A DNA stretch of 64,000 nucleotides from Mycolicibacterium celeriflavum (GTDB lineage Bacteria > Actinomycetota > Actinomycetes > Mycobacteriales > Mycobacteriaceae), in NCBI RefSeq assembly GCF_010731795.1, contig NZ_AP022591.1:4154001-4218000 (forward strand). The letters are read 5' to 3'. How positions within the stretch are numbered: the first letter of the stretch is position 1; each line of letters begins with the position of its first letter. Of this stretch, positions 18,401 to 30,400 are shown in pieces. The position numbers were made by a program, and so were the translations under genes. The notes beneath the pieces were generated by a model. That model was not told the origin of the DNA. It saw only the letters and a list, made by a program, of their open reading frames with translations, and ran no database searches.

Positions 18401-21400
18401 GGGTGGGGATTCGCTTTCCGCAATGCGGGTGATCGCCGCGATCAACACCAGCCTGGACTCCCGCCTTTCGGTGCGCACCCTGTTCGAGGCGCCGACGGTT
18501 GCCCAGTTGGCGCCTCGCATCGGCGGTGACGCAACTCGGCGCAAGCCGTTGGTGGCGGGTGAGCGACCTGCGGTGGTGCCGCTGTCCTTTGCCCAGAACC
18601 GGTTGTGGTTCCTCAACGAGTTCGAGGGTGGCAACGCGACCTACAACATTCCGACCGCTTTCCGGATCACCGGCGTGCTCGATGTCGAGGCGCTGGCGAC
18701 GGCCCTCGACGATGTCATCGCCCGCCATGAATCGATGCGCACGGTATTCCCCGACATCGACGGTGTGCCGTACCAGAGCGTGTTGGCGGCCAAGCCGGGA
18801 ATGTGGCGGCGCGGCGCGGCTGTCGTCTCGGTTCGGGAACAGGATGTGGCCGGCGAGTTGGCCGCGCTGGCACGGTACCGGTTCGATCTGTCCGCCGAAA
18901 TCCCCATCCGGGCCCAGATCTTCTCGGTAGCCCCCGAGCAGCACGTGGTGGGAATTGTGGTGCACCACATCGCTTTCGACGGCTGGTCGTTGGCGCCGAT
19001 GGTCCGCGACGTGGGCGAGGCATATCGCGCGCGTGCGCAGGGACACGCCCCCGACTGGACGCCGTTGGCCGTCCAATACGTGGATTACACGCTGTGGCAA
19101 CAGGATTGGTTGGGCGCACCTTCCGATCCCGACAGCGTGATCTCCTCGCAATTGGAGTACTGGCGGCAGGAGTTGGCCGACTTGCCCGAGGTGATGTCGC
19201 TGCCGCCGGATCGGGCGCGCCCGCCGGTGGCCAGTTACCGCGGTGACGAGGTGGAGCTTCGCATCGAGCCGCAGGCCTGGGCCGGGGTCAAGCAGCTCGC
19301 GGCGGCTCACAACGCGACGGTGTCGATGGTGCTGCAGGCGGTCATGGCCATGGTATTGCACCGGGCCGGGGCCGGCGAAGACGTGGCGATGGGAACGCCG
19401 ATCGCCGGGCGGTCGGATCAGGCGCTCGACGATCTGGTCGGCTTCTTCGTCAACACCTGGGTGCTGCGGGTGGGCGTCAACTCTGCTCGTCCGTTCAGCG
19501 ATGTGCTCGCCGAGGTGCGCCAGAAGGCCCTCGACGCCTACAGCAACCAGGATGTTCCGTTCGAGCTGTTGGTCGAACAACTCAACCCTGCACGCTCGAC
19601 CTCTCACAACCCGCTGTTCCAGGTGTTGATGGTGTTCCAGAACAACGTGCGCCCGGAGGCGTTGTCGCTGGACCAGGTCTCCATCGAGCAGCTGCCTGTC
19701 ACCACTCGCACTGCCAGATTCGATCTGGATATCGAGTTGAGCGAAGTGCCCACCAACGATCCTGCAGCGCCAATGGCGGCCGGGATGGTGTTGTACGCCA
19801 CGGATCTGTATGACCGGGCCACCATCGAGCGGTTGGTCAGCTGGCTCACTCGCGCGATCGAGGCCGTGGTCGCCGACGCGTCGGTGTTAGTCGGAGATGT
19901 CTCGATGTTGGATCACGATGAGCTTGATCTTGTGCTCTCGGAGTGGTCCGGCACTGGTGTAACGGCGCCGGTGGGGGTGGCACCGCAGTTGCTGGCCGCG
20001 GCGGTGTCCGCCGACCCCGATGCGCTGGCCGTGGTCGACGGTACGCGGGAAATGTCCTATCGCGAGCTCGACGAGCAGTCCACCCGATTGGCGCGGGTGC
20101 TGATCGAGGCGGGAGTGGGACCGGAGCGCGCGGTGGGCGTGGCCATGGATCGGTCGGCGGAGTTGGTGGTGGCCTGGTGGGCCCTGATGAAGGCCGGTGG
20201 CGCGTATGTGCCGGTGGATTCGGCGCATCCGGTCGAGCGCATAGCCACCGTGCTGGACGCCGTCGAAGCGGTGTGCGTACTGACCGCGAGTGCCGACAGC
20301 ATCGCCGTGGCCGGGGAGCGTCCGGTGCTGCGAATCGGCGATCTGGACCCGTCCGCGATGACCGCGGATCCGATCACCGACACCGACCGGCTGGGGCCGC
20401 TGACGGTCGACACCACTGCCCATGTGATTTTCACGTCGGGCTCAACCGGGACGCCCAAAGGTGTGGCGGTCAGCCACGCCGGTCTGCTCGGTGTCGCCGC
20501 CCTCCACGAAGTGATCGGGTTGGGCGCTGATACCCGAATGCTCATGGTCGCCGCGCCCACCTTCGACGTGTCCGTAGGCGAGATGTTGTTGGCGGTCGGG
20601 GCCAGGGCCGCTCTGGTGGTGGCGCCGTCCGACGGATACGCCGGCGAAGCGCTGACCAGGCTGCTGGAGAGTCAGCAGGTCACCGCGGCGTGTCTCACCC
20701 CGACGGTTTTGTCCACGGTGGACCGGAGCCGGCTGAGCAAGATCGACACGCTGATCACCACAGGCGAGGCCTGTCCGACCGAGTTGGCGACGGCCTGGTC
20801 GCGGGGTCGGCGGATGTTCAACGCCTACGGCCCCACCGAAACCACCATCTGGGCCACGTGCAGTGCGCCGCTCTCGCCTGGGCAGCCGGTGGGCATCGGG
20901 AGCCCGATTTTTGGGGTCGGCGCGCTGGTGCTCGACGACCGGTTGAAACCGGCACCCGTCGGCGTCATCGGTGAGCTTTATCTGGCCGGGCCGGCGTTGG
21001 CGCACGGTTACGTGGGTCGGCCCGATTTGACGGCCGATCGATTCACGGCCAATCCCTATGGCGGGCCAGGCGCCCGCATGTACCGCACCGGTGACCGCGT
21101 TCGCTGGACGCGCGCGGGAGTCATCGACTACCTGGGCCGCGCGGACACGCAGATCAAGCTGCGTGGGCAGCGCATCGAGCTCGGCGAGATCGAGAACACC
21201 CTTCTGGCCTGCCCGGAGATCAGGCAGGCCATCGCGACCGTGTACCACGGCAACACGGGCGATCACCTCATCGCCTACGTCACCCTCGACGACACCACCA
21301 GCACCGAGAAGGACGTCGAAACCGTCGAACACTGGCAGAAAGTGTACGACGAGGTTTACGGCGCGAACGGCTCCGCACCGGCGTTCGGCATGGACTTCCG

Positions 21401-24400
21401 GGGCTGGAACAGTAGCTTCACCGAGGACCCGATACCCCTCGAAGAGATGGAAGAGTGGCGCTCGGCCACCGTGACCCGGATCATGGCCCTGCAGCCGCGG
21501 CGGGTGCTGGAGATCGGCGTGGGCTCCGGTCTGGTGCTGTCGAAGCTCGCCCCGCACTGCGAACACTATGTCGCTACGGACATGTCGGCGGTGGCCGTCG
21601 ACAAACTCGCCCGGTCGCTGGAAGAGCTTCAGGTCCCTTGGCGTGACCGCGTGGAGCTGCTGGCCCAACCTGCGCACATCACCGACGGGCTGGCGAATGG
21701 CTACTTCGACACCGTCATCATCAATTCGGTCGTCCAGTACTTCCCCAGCGCGGGATACCTGTCCGATCTCATCGACACCGTCATGAACCTGCTGGGCCCT
21801 GCCGGCTCGCTGTTCATCGGCGACGTCCGCAACCACAGCCTGCAGGGTGCGTTCCAGACCGCGGTCGCGCTCGCGCGCACCGACACTGCTGACGCCGACG
21901 AGATCCGCAGGCGAGTGCAACTGGCCGTGGTCAGTGAACCCGAATTGCTGCTCGCCCCAGAGTTTTTCACCACTTGGGCCGCCGAGAACCAGGCAGTGGC
22001 GGGGCTCGACATCGAAGTCAAGCGGGGCTGGGCCGACAATGAACTGACTCGATACCGCTACGACGTGATCGTCCGCAAGACCCCGACCCCGGTTCGCTCA
22101 CTCGCAACCGCACCCGCCTGGTCATGGACGCAGTGCGCAGGTGTGCGCGGACTGCAGCACCAACTCGCATCTGAGCGACCCGGCGTTGTCCGCATCACCG
22201 ACATCCCGCGTGCCGTACTCGTCACCGACATTCACATCGAAGACGCCCTTGCCGCCGGACTGTCCGTGGAGGATGCGCTGGCCCAGGCCATCGCCGCGAC
22301 CCCCGATACCGCGACACCGGAACAACTGCACCAGATCGGCGAAGCGAACGGATATCACGTCGCCGTCACGTGGGGCGTCCGACTCGGCAGCCTGGACGCC
22401 GTCTTCATCGCTCTCAATGATGACGGGCATGCTCCGGCTCTGACCGATCTGTACCTCCCTCCGGCGGGAGCGCACCTCCGCAACACCCACGCCAACCAGC
22501 CGCAAACCAATACCAAGATCAGTGCGGTGCGGCAGCGACTGAGCGCGCGGTTACCGGAATACATGGTGCCGTCGCAGATCGTGGTGCTCGAGGAGTTCCC
22601 GTTGACTTCGTCGGGCAAGCTCGACCGGAAGGCGCTGCCGGCGCCCATGTTCGCCGCCACCTCGTTCCGGGCACCGCAGACAGAGACCGAAGAACGGCTG
22701 GCCGCTATCTATGCCCAGGTGCTCGGACTGGAGCGGGTCGGGGCGGACGACTCGTTCTTCGACCTGGGTGGGGATTCACTGCTGGCGATGCGGGTCGTCG
22801 CCGCGGTCAACAGCGGCCTGAACGCGAACCTCGACGTGCGCGTCCTGTTTGAGGCGCCGACGGTCTCCGAGTTGGCGCCGCGGATCGGTGCCGCTGGTGG
22901 TGGCCTGGAGCCGTTGATGGCCGTGGAGCGGCCGGCGGTAGTGCCGTTGTCGTTTGCGCAGAACCGGTTGTGGTTCATCGATCAGTTGCAGGGGCCCTCG
23001 CCGATCTACAACATGGCCGTGGCGTTCCGGCTGCAGGGGCGCCTTGATGCCGAGGCGTTGGGTCAGGCGTTGACCGATGTGGTGGGCCGCCATGAGAGCC
23101 TGCGCACGCTGTTCGTCGCCCCGAAGGGGGTGCCTCAGCAACTGGTAGTGCCGGTCGATGATGCCGATTGCGGCTGGCAGGTCGTGGATGCAGCCGGCTG
23201 GACACCGGACCTGCTGGCTGACGAAGTTGACGCCGTAGCGCGTTACACATTCGATCTGTCGACCGAGATCCCTTTGCGGGCTAAGCTTTTCCGGATCGCT
23301 GACGATGAGCATGTGCTGGTGGCGGTGGTGCACCATATCGCCGCCGACGGCGTGTCGATCAACCCGCTGGTCAGTGATCTGGCGGTGGCCTATGCCAGCC
23401 GGTGCGCGGGCCAGGTGCCTGACTGGGAGCCGTTGCCGGTGCAGTACGTCGACTACACGTTGTGGCAGCGCGAGCAGCTCGGAGATCTGGGCGACCCCGA
23501 CAGCAGCATCGCCGCACAGCTGGCCTACTGGGAGCAGGCGCTGGCCGGGATGCCCGAACAGCTTGACCTTCCCACCGATCGGCCGTATCCGCCGGTGGCC
23601 GACTACCGCGGCGCCTCGGTGCCGTTGGAGTGGTCAGCGGAGCTGCAACAGCAGATCGCCCGGGTGGCTCACGAACACAATGCGACTGCCTTCATGGTGA
23701 TGCAGGCCGCCCTCGCGGTGCTGTTGTCGAAGCTCAGCGCCAGCAACGACGTGGCCATCGGATTCCCCATCGCCGGCCGACGCGACCCTGCGCTGGAGAG
23801 CTTGGTCGGCTTCTTCGTCAACACCTTGGTGCTGCGGGTGGACGTCGCCGGAGCAGCCAGCTTCGCCGAGCTGCTGAGCGATGTCCGCACGCGCAGCCTG
23901 GCGGCCTATGAGCATCAGGATGTGCCGTTCGAGGTCCTGGTCGAGCGGCTTAACCCGACCCGCTCGCTGAGCCGTCACCCGCTGGTGCAGGTCATGCTCG
24001 CCTGGCAGAACTTCGCCGGCCAGGACAGCACCCAGAGGCTGGCATTGGGTGACCTGGAAGCCACCCCCCTGCCGGCCGACACCCGCACCGCGCGCACCGA
24101 CCTGACATTCGCTCTCGGCGAGCATTGGACCGCTGACGGCGAGCCCGCCGGGATCTCCGGGGAGGTCGAGTTCCGCACCGATGTGTTCGACGCCGCGAGT
24201 ATCGAGGTCTTGATCGAGCGGTTCGAGCGGGTCCTGGTTGCGATGACCGCCGATGCGGGCCTGCGGTTGTCGTCGCTGGATGTCCTCGATGAGATCGAGC
24301 ATGCGCGGCTCGATGTCGTCGGTAATCGTGTGGCGTTGAGTCGGTCGGGATCGTCTGCGGCGGTGTCGATTCCGGTGTTGTTCGCGGAGCAGGTGGGGCG

Positions 24401-27400
24401 GGCGCCGGAGGCGGTGGCGGTTAGTTGTGGGGCGCGGTCGTGGAGTTATGCCGGGTTGGATGCGGCTGCGGATCGGTTGGCGCAGGTGTTGGTTGGCCGG
24501 GGTGTGGGTGTTGGGGATCGGGTGGGGTTGTTGGTGCCGCGGTCGGGTGAGGCGGTTGTGGCGATGTTGGGGGTGCTTAAGGCGGGGGCGGCGTATGTGC
24601 CGATGGACCCGGCTCATCCGGATGCGCGGATCGGGTTGGTGCTCGATGACGCGGCGCCCAGGGCGGTGCTCACGACCGCCGAGTTGCGCGGGCGGTTGGG
24701 TGAGCGTGCGGTCGCGGTCATCGATGTCAACGAGGTCGGTGATGTTGATGGTGTTGGCGGGCGGCGTGAGTCGGGTGTGGTGGCCGCGGGGGTGGGTGCC
24801 GATGATGTGGCGTATTTGATTTACACCTCGGGTACCACCGGTGTGCCCAAGGGGGTGGCGGTGCCGCATGCCAATGTGGTGCGGTTGTTGGAGACGTTGG
24901 ATGCTGATGTGCCCGGCGCGGGGGTGTGGTCGCAGTGTCATTCGTTGGCGTTTGACTTTTCGGTGTGGGAGATCTGGGGCGCTCTGCTCAGTGGTGGGCG
25001 GGTGGTGGTGGTCCCGGATGCGGTGGTGCGTTCGGCCGAGGATTTGCATGCGTTGTTGGTGGCCGAGCAGGTCAGTGTGTTGAGTCAGACGCCGTCGGCG
25101 TTTTATGCGTTGCAGGCTGCTGATGTGTTGGCCCCGGAGTTGTCTGATCAGCTCAAGTTGGAGACGGTGGTCTTTGGTGGGGAGGCGTTGGAGCCGCAGC
25201 GGTTGGGGCCGTGGTTGGCTCATCATCCGGGGCTGCCGCGGTTGGTGAACATGTACGGGATCACCGAGACCACGGTGCACGCCTCGGTGCGTGAGATCAC
25301 CGAGGCTGATGGGGCCAGCAGTGTGAGCCCGATCGGGGTGCCGTTGGCGCATCTGGGGTTCTTCGTGCTGGATGGGTGGTTGCGTCCGGTGCCGGCGGGG
25401 GTGGTCGGTGAGTTGTATGTCGCTGGTGCGGGGCTGGCCTATGGGTATGTGGGCCGGGCGGGGTTGAGCGCGTCGCGGTTTGTGGCCTGCCCATTCGGTG
25501 GCGCGGGAGCGCCGGGGCAGCGGATGTATCGCACCGGGGATTTGGTGCGGTGGGGTGCTGATGGGCAGTTGGTGTATCTGGGCCGGGCTGATGAGCAGGT
25601 CAAGATCCGCGGGTATCGCATCGAATTGGGTGAGATCCAGGCCGCGTTGGCGGCCTGTGATGGGGTCCAGCAGGCGGTGGTGATCGCCCGCCAGGACCGC
25701 CCCGGCGATAAGCGCTTGGTCGGTTATGTCACCGGCAGCGCAGATCCCGGCGAGGTGCGCGCCGCGCTGGGGCAGCGGTTGCCGGCCTATATGGTGCCCG
25801 CCGCGATCGTGGCGCTGGAGGCGTTGCCGTTGACGGTCAACGGCAAACTCGACACCCGCGCGCTACCGGCACCGGAATACCAAGACGCCGACCGCTACCG
25901 CGCCCCAGCCACCCTCACCGAGGAGATCCTGGCCGGCATCTACGCCCAAGTCCTGGGCGTCGAACGCGTCGGCGTCGACGACTCCTTCTTCGAACTCGGC
26001 GGCGACTCCCTCTCGGCGATGAGGGTCATCGCCGCGATCAACAGCTCCTTCGACTCTGGGCTCGCCGTGCGCGTCCTGTTCGAAGCGCCCACCGTGGCCC
26101 AGTTGGTGTCCCGTATTGGTGCCGACGGTGGTGACCTGGATCCGCTGGTGCCGATGCCACGCCCGGCGGTGGTGCCGTTGTCCTTCGCGCAGAACCGGTT
26201 GTGGTTCATCGACCAACTGCAAGGACCCTCGCCGATCTACAACATGGCGGTGGCGTTGCGCCTGAGCGGACGTCTCGATGCGTACGCTCTGGGGCAGGCA
26301 TTGGCGGATGTGGTCGGCCGCCACGAGAGCCTGCGCACGTTGTTCGTCGCATCCGAAGGGATGCCCCAGCAGCTGGTCGTGCCGGTCGAAGAGAACGACT
26401 TCGGCTGGCAGATCGTCGATGCCACCGGCTGGCCGGACAGCCGGCTGGACGAGGCCATCGACGCGGCAGCACGCTACACGTTCGACCTGGCAGCCGAAAT
26501 CCCTCTGCGTGCAGAGCTTTTCCGCGTCGCCGATGACGAGCATGTGCTGGTTGCGGTGGTGCACCACATCGCCGCCGACGGCTGGTCGATCACACCACTG
26601 GTGGCGGATCTGGGCGTGGCGTATGCCAGCCGGTGTGCGGGCCAGGCGCCGGGCTGGGACCCGTTGCCGGTGCAGTACGTCGACTACACGTTGTGGCAGC
26701 GCGAGCAGCTGGGTGACATCGACGACCCCGACAGTCGCATCGCCACGCAGTTGGCGTACTGGGAGCAGGCGCTGTCCGGGATGCCCGAACAGCTGCAGCT
26801 GCCCACCGATCGGCCCTATCCGCCTTTGGCCGACTACCGCGGAGCACGAGTGGCCGTGGAGTTCTCGGCGGAGCTGCAACAGCGCGTGGTGCAGCTTGCC
26901 TATGCGCACAACGCGACATCGTTCATGGTCATTCAGGCCGCCTTGGCGGCGTTGCTCTCCAAACTGAGCGCCAGCAGCGATGTGGGCGTCGGGTTCGCGA
27001 TCGCGGGCCGCGTCGACCCCGCGCTGGACCAGTTAGTGGGCTTCTTTGTCAATACGCTGGTGCTGCGGATCGATGCGGCTGGAGATCCCACCGTCGCCGA
27101 GCTGCTGGCCCAGGTGCGCGCGCGGAGCCTGGCGGCCTATGAGCACCAGGACCTCCCGTTCGAGGTGCTGGTGGAGCGACTGACCACCACGCGTTCCCTG
27201 ACGCGTTCTCCGCTGGTGCAGGTTTTGTTGGCGTGGCAGAACTTCGCCGGGCAGGACAGCGACCACGTCGGCATGGCGCTGGGTGATCTGAATGTCGCGC
27301 CGCTGCCGGTGGACACTCGCACCGCTCGCATGGACCTGACCTTCACGCTGGGCGAGCACTGGAACGAGGACGGCGAGCCCGCGGGAATTCGCGGCGAGGT

Positions 27401-30400
27401 GGAATACCGCACCGATGTGTTCGACGCGGCCAGCATCGAGATGCTGATCGAGCGGCTGGAGCGGGTGGTGCTCGCGATGACCACGGAGCCCGCCAGGCGG
27501 TTGTCGTCGGTGGATGTGCTCGATGAAGCCGAGCATGCCCGGATGGACGACTGGGGTCACCGTACCGTGCTGACCGAGCCGGTCACCGGGCAGTCGGTCC
27601 CGGTGTCGTTCGCCGAGCAGGTGGCCCGCACGCCGGAAGCGGTGGCGCTCAGTGACGGACAGCGCTCGTGGACATATCGCGAGCTTGATGAGGCTGCTAA
27701 CCGGTTGGCCCATCATCTGGCGGCACAGGGCGCCGGCCCCGGTGAGTGTGTGGCGCTGTTGCTGCCAAGGTCGGCCGAGGCGATCGTGTCGATCCTCGCT
27801 GTGCTGAAGAGCGGGGCGGCGTACCTGCCGATAGACCCGGCGCTCCCGACGGCGCGGATCGATTTCATGGTTGCCGATGCCACGCCGGTCGCGGCTGTCA
27901 CGAGGACCGGGCTCGCGGATCGGCTCGACAACTGCGACCTGTTGGTCATCGACGTCGAAGATTCTCGCACCCAGGACAATCCGGGAACAGCTCTGCCCGC
28001 GCCGGCCCCTGACGACATCGCTTACTTCATCTACACCTCCGGCACTACTGGCGTCCCCAAAGGGGTGGCGGTTGCGCACCGCAACGTGGCCCAGTTCGTT
28101 GCGGGGGCTAACGCCGAGGTGCGGGCCGCGGGGGCGTGGTCGCAGTGGCATTCCCTGGCGTTCGACGTCTCGGTGTGGGAGATCTTCGGGGCGCTTCTGC
28201 ACGGCGGCCGGCTGGTCGTGGTTCCTGAGCAGGTGGCCGGATCACCCGGCGACCTGCACACCTTACTCGTCGCCGAAGGCGTCGATGTCCTCTGTCAGAC
28301 GCCGTCAGCGGCGGGGATGTTGTCGGCCGACGGGTTGGAGTCGACGGCGTTGGTGGTGGCCGGTGAGGCCTGCCCGACCGAATTGGTCGACAGGTGGGCG
28401 CCGGGGCGGGTGATGATCAACGCCTACGGTCCGACCGAGGCCACGGTGTATGCGGCGATGAGCGCGCCGCTGGAGACCGACTGCGATGTCGCGCCGATCG
28501 GCTCGCCGGTGTCGGGGGCGGCGCTGTTCGTCCTCGATGCGGGGTTGCGCCGGGTCTCGCCGGGTGTGGTCGGTGAGCTGTACATCGCCGGTGGCGGTGT
28601 CGCGGTGGGCTATTGGCGACGGGGCGGGTTGACGGCGTCGCGGTTTGTGGCGTGTCCGTTCGGTGGGCCGGGTGAGCGGATGTATCGCACCGGGGATCTG
28701 GTGCGTTGGGGTGCTGACGGGCAGTTGGCGTATCTGGGGCGTGCCGATGAGCAGGTCAAGATTCGCGGGTTCCGCATCGAGCTCGGTGAGGTGCAGGCGG
28801 CGTTGGCCGGTTGTGACGGGGTGGCGCAGGCGGTGGTGATCGCGCGTGAGGACCGCCCCGGCGACAAGCGCCTGGTCGGCTACATCACCGGAACGGCGGA
28901 CCCGGCCGCGGCGCGTGCCACTCTGGCCGAGCGGCTGCCGGTCTACATGGTGCCCGCGGCGGTGGTGGTGATCGACGCGCTGCCGCTGACTGCGAACGGC
29001 AAACTCGACCGGCGCGCGCTGCCGGCGCCGGAGTACTCCGACGTCGATCGGTATCGCGCACCGAGCACCCCGACCGAGGAAATCCTCGCCGGCATCTACG
29101 CGCAGCTGCTTGGCTTGGAGCGGGTCGGAGTCGATGCCTCATTCTTCGATCTAGGCGGGGATTCGCTGTCGGCGATGCGGGTGGTCGCCGCGATCAACAC
29201 CTGCTTGGACGCCGGACTGTCGGTACGCGCGCTGTTCGAGGCGCCCACCGTTGCCGAGTTGGCGCCGCGGGTCGGTGTCGGCGGCGGCGGGCTCGAGCCG
29301 TTGGTGGCCACGGACCGGCCCGCGGTGGTGCCGTTGTCGTTTGCCCAGAACCGGCTGTGGTTCGTCGATCAGCTGCAGGGGCCGTCCGCGATCTACAACA
29401 TGGCGGTCGCATTGCGTCTGGACGGGCACCTCGATGCCGTCTCGTTGGGCCAGGCACTGGCCGATGTGGTGGGCCGTCACGAGACCCTGCGCACATTGTT
29501 CGTGGCATCCGACGGAGTCCCTCAGCAGCTGGTGGTGCCGGTCGAGCGGGCCGACCTGGGTTGGACCGTGGTGGATGCCATCGGATGGCCAGAAGCCCAG
29601 GTGCGTGGCGCCATCGACACGGTGGTGCGTCGTCCGTTTGATCTGGCCACCGAAATTCCTTTGCGCACAACACTTTTCCGCCTCGCCGACGAGGCGCATG
29701 TGCTGGTGGCGGTGGTGCACCATATCGCCGCAGACGGCTGGTCGGTCACGCCGCTGGTGGCTGACCTTGGCGCCGCGTATGCCAGCCGCTGTGCGGGGCA
29801 GGCTCCCAACTGGGCGCCGTTGCCGGTCCAGTACGTGGACTACACGCTGTGGCAGCGCGAGCAGCTGGGCGACATCGACGATCCGGACAGCCGCATTGCC
29901 GCACAGGTCGCCTACTGGCAGCAAGCGCTGGCCGGAATGCCCGAGCAGCTTCAGCTGCCCACCGACAGGCCCTACCCCGCGGTGGCCGACTACCGCGGAG
30001 CCTCAGTGGCCTTCGAATGGCCGGCCGAGCTGCAACAGCGGATCGCCCGGATCGCACGCGAGCACGATGCGACCACGTTCATGGTGGTCCAGGCCGCGCT
30101 GGCGGTGCTGCTCTCCAAGCTCAGCGCCACCGACGACGTAGCCCTCGGGTTCGCGATCGCCGGGCGCGGCGACCCTGCGCTTGATGGCCTGGTGGGATTC
30201 TTCGTCAACACCTTGGTGCTGCGGGTCGAAATCGCCGGGGACCCCAGCGTCGCCGAACTGTTGAGCGAAGTGCGCGCGCGCAGCTTGGCCGCTTACGAGC
30301 ACCAGGACGTGCCGTTCGAGGTACTGGTGGATCGGCTCAACCCCACCCGCAGCCTGGCCCATCACCCGCTGGTGCAGGCGATGCTCGCCTGGCAGAACCT

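Noticed and set aside
17511..19607. 698-codon minus-strand frame inside the NRPS
   Set aside because: High-GC codon periodicity leaves the antisense frame open; the sense strand encodes intact A1, T1 and C2 motifs.
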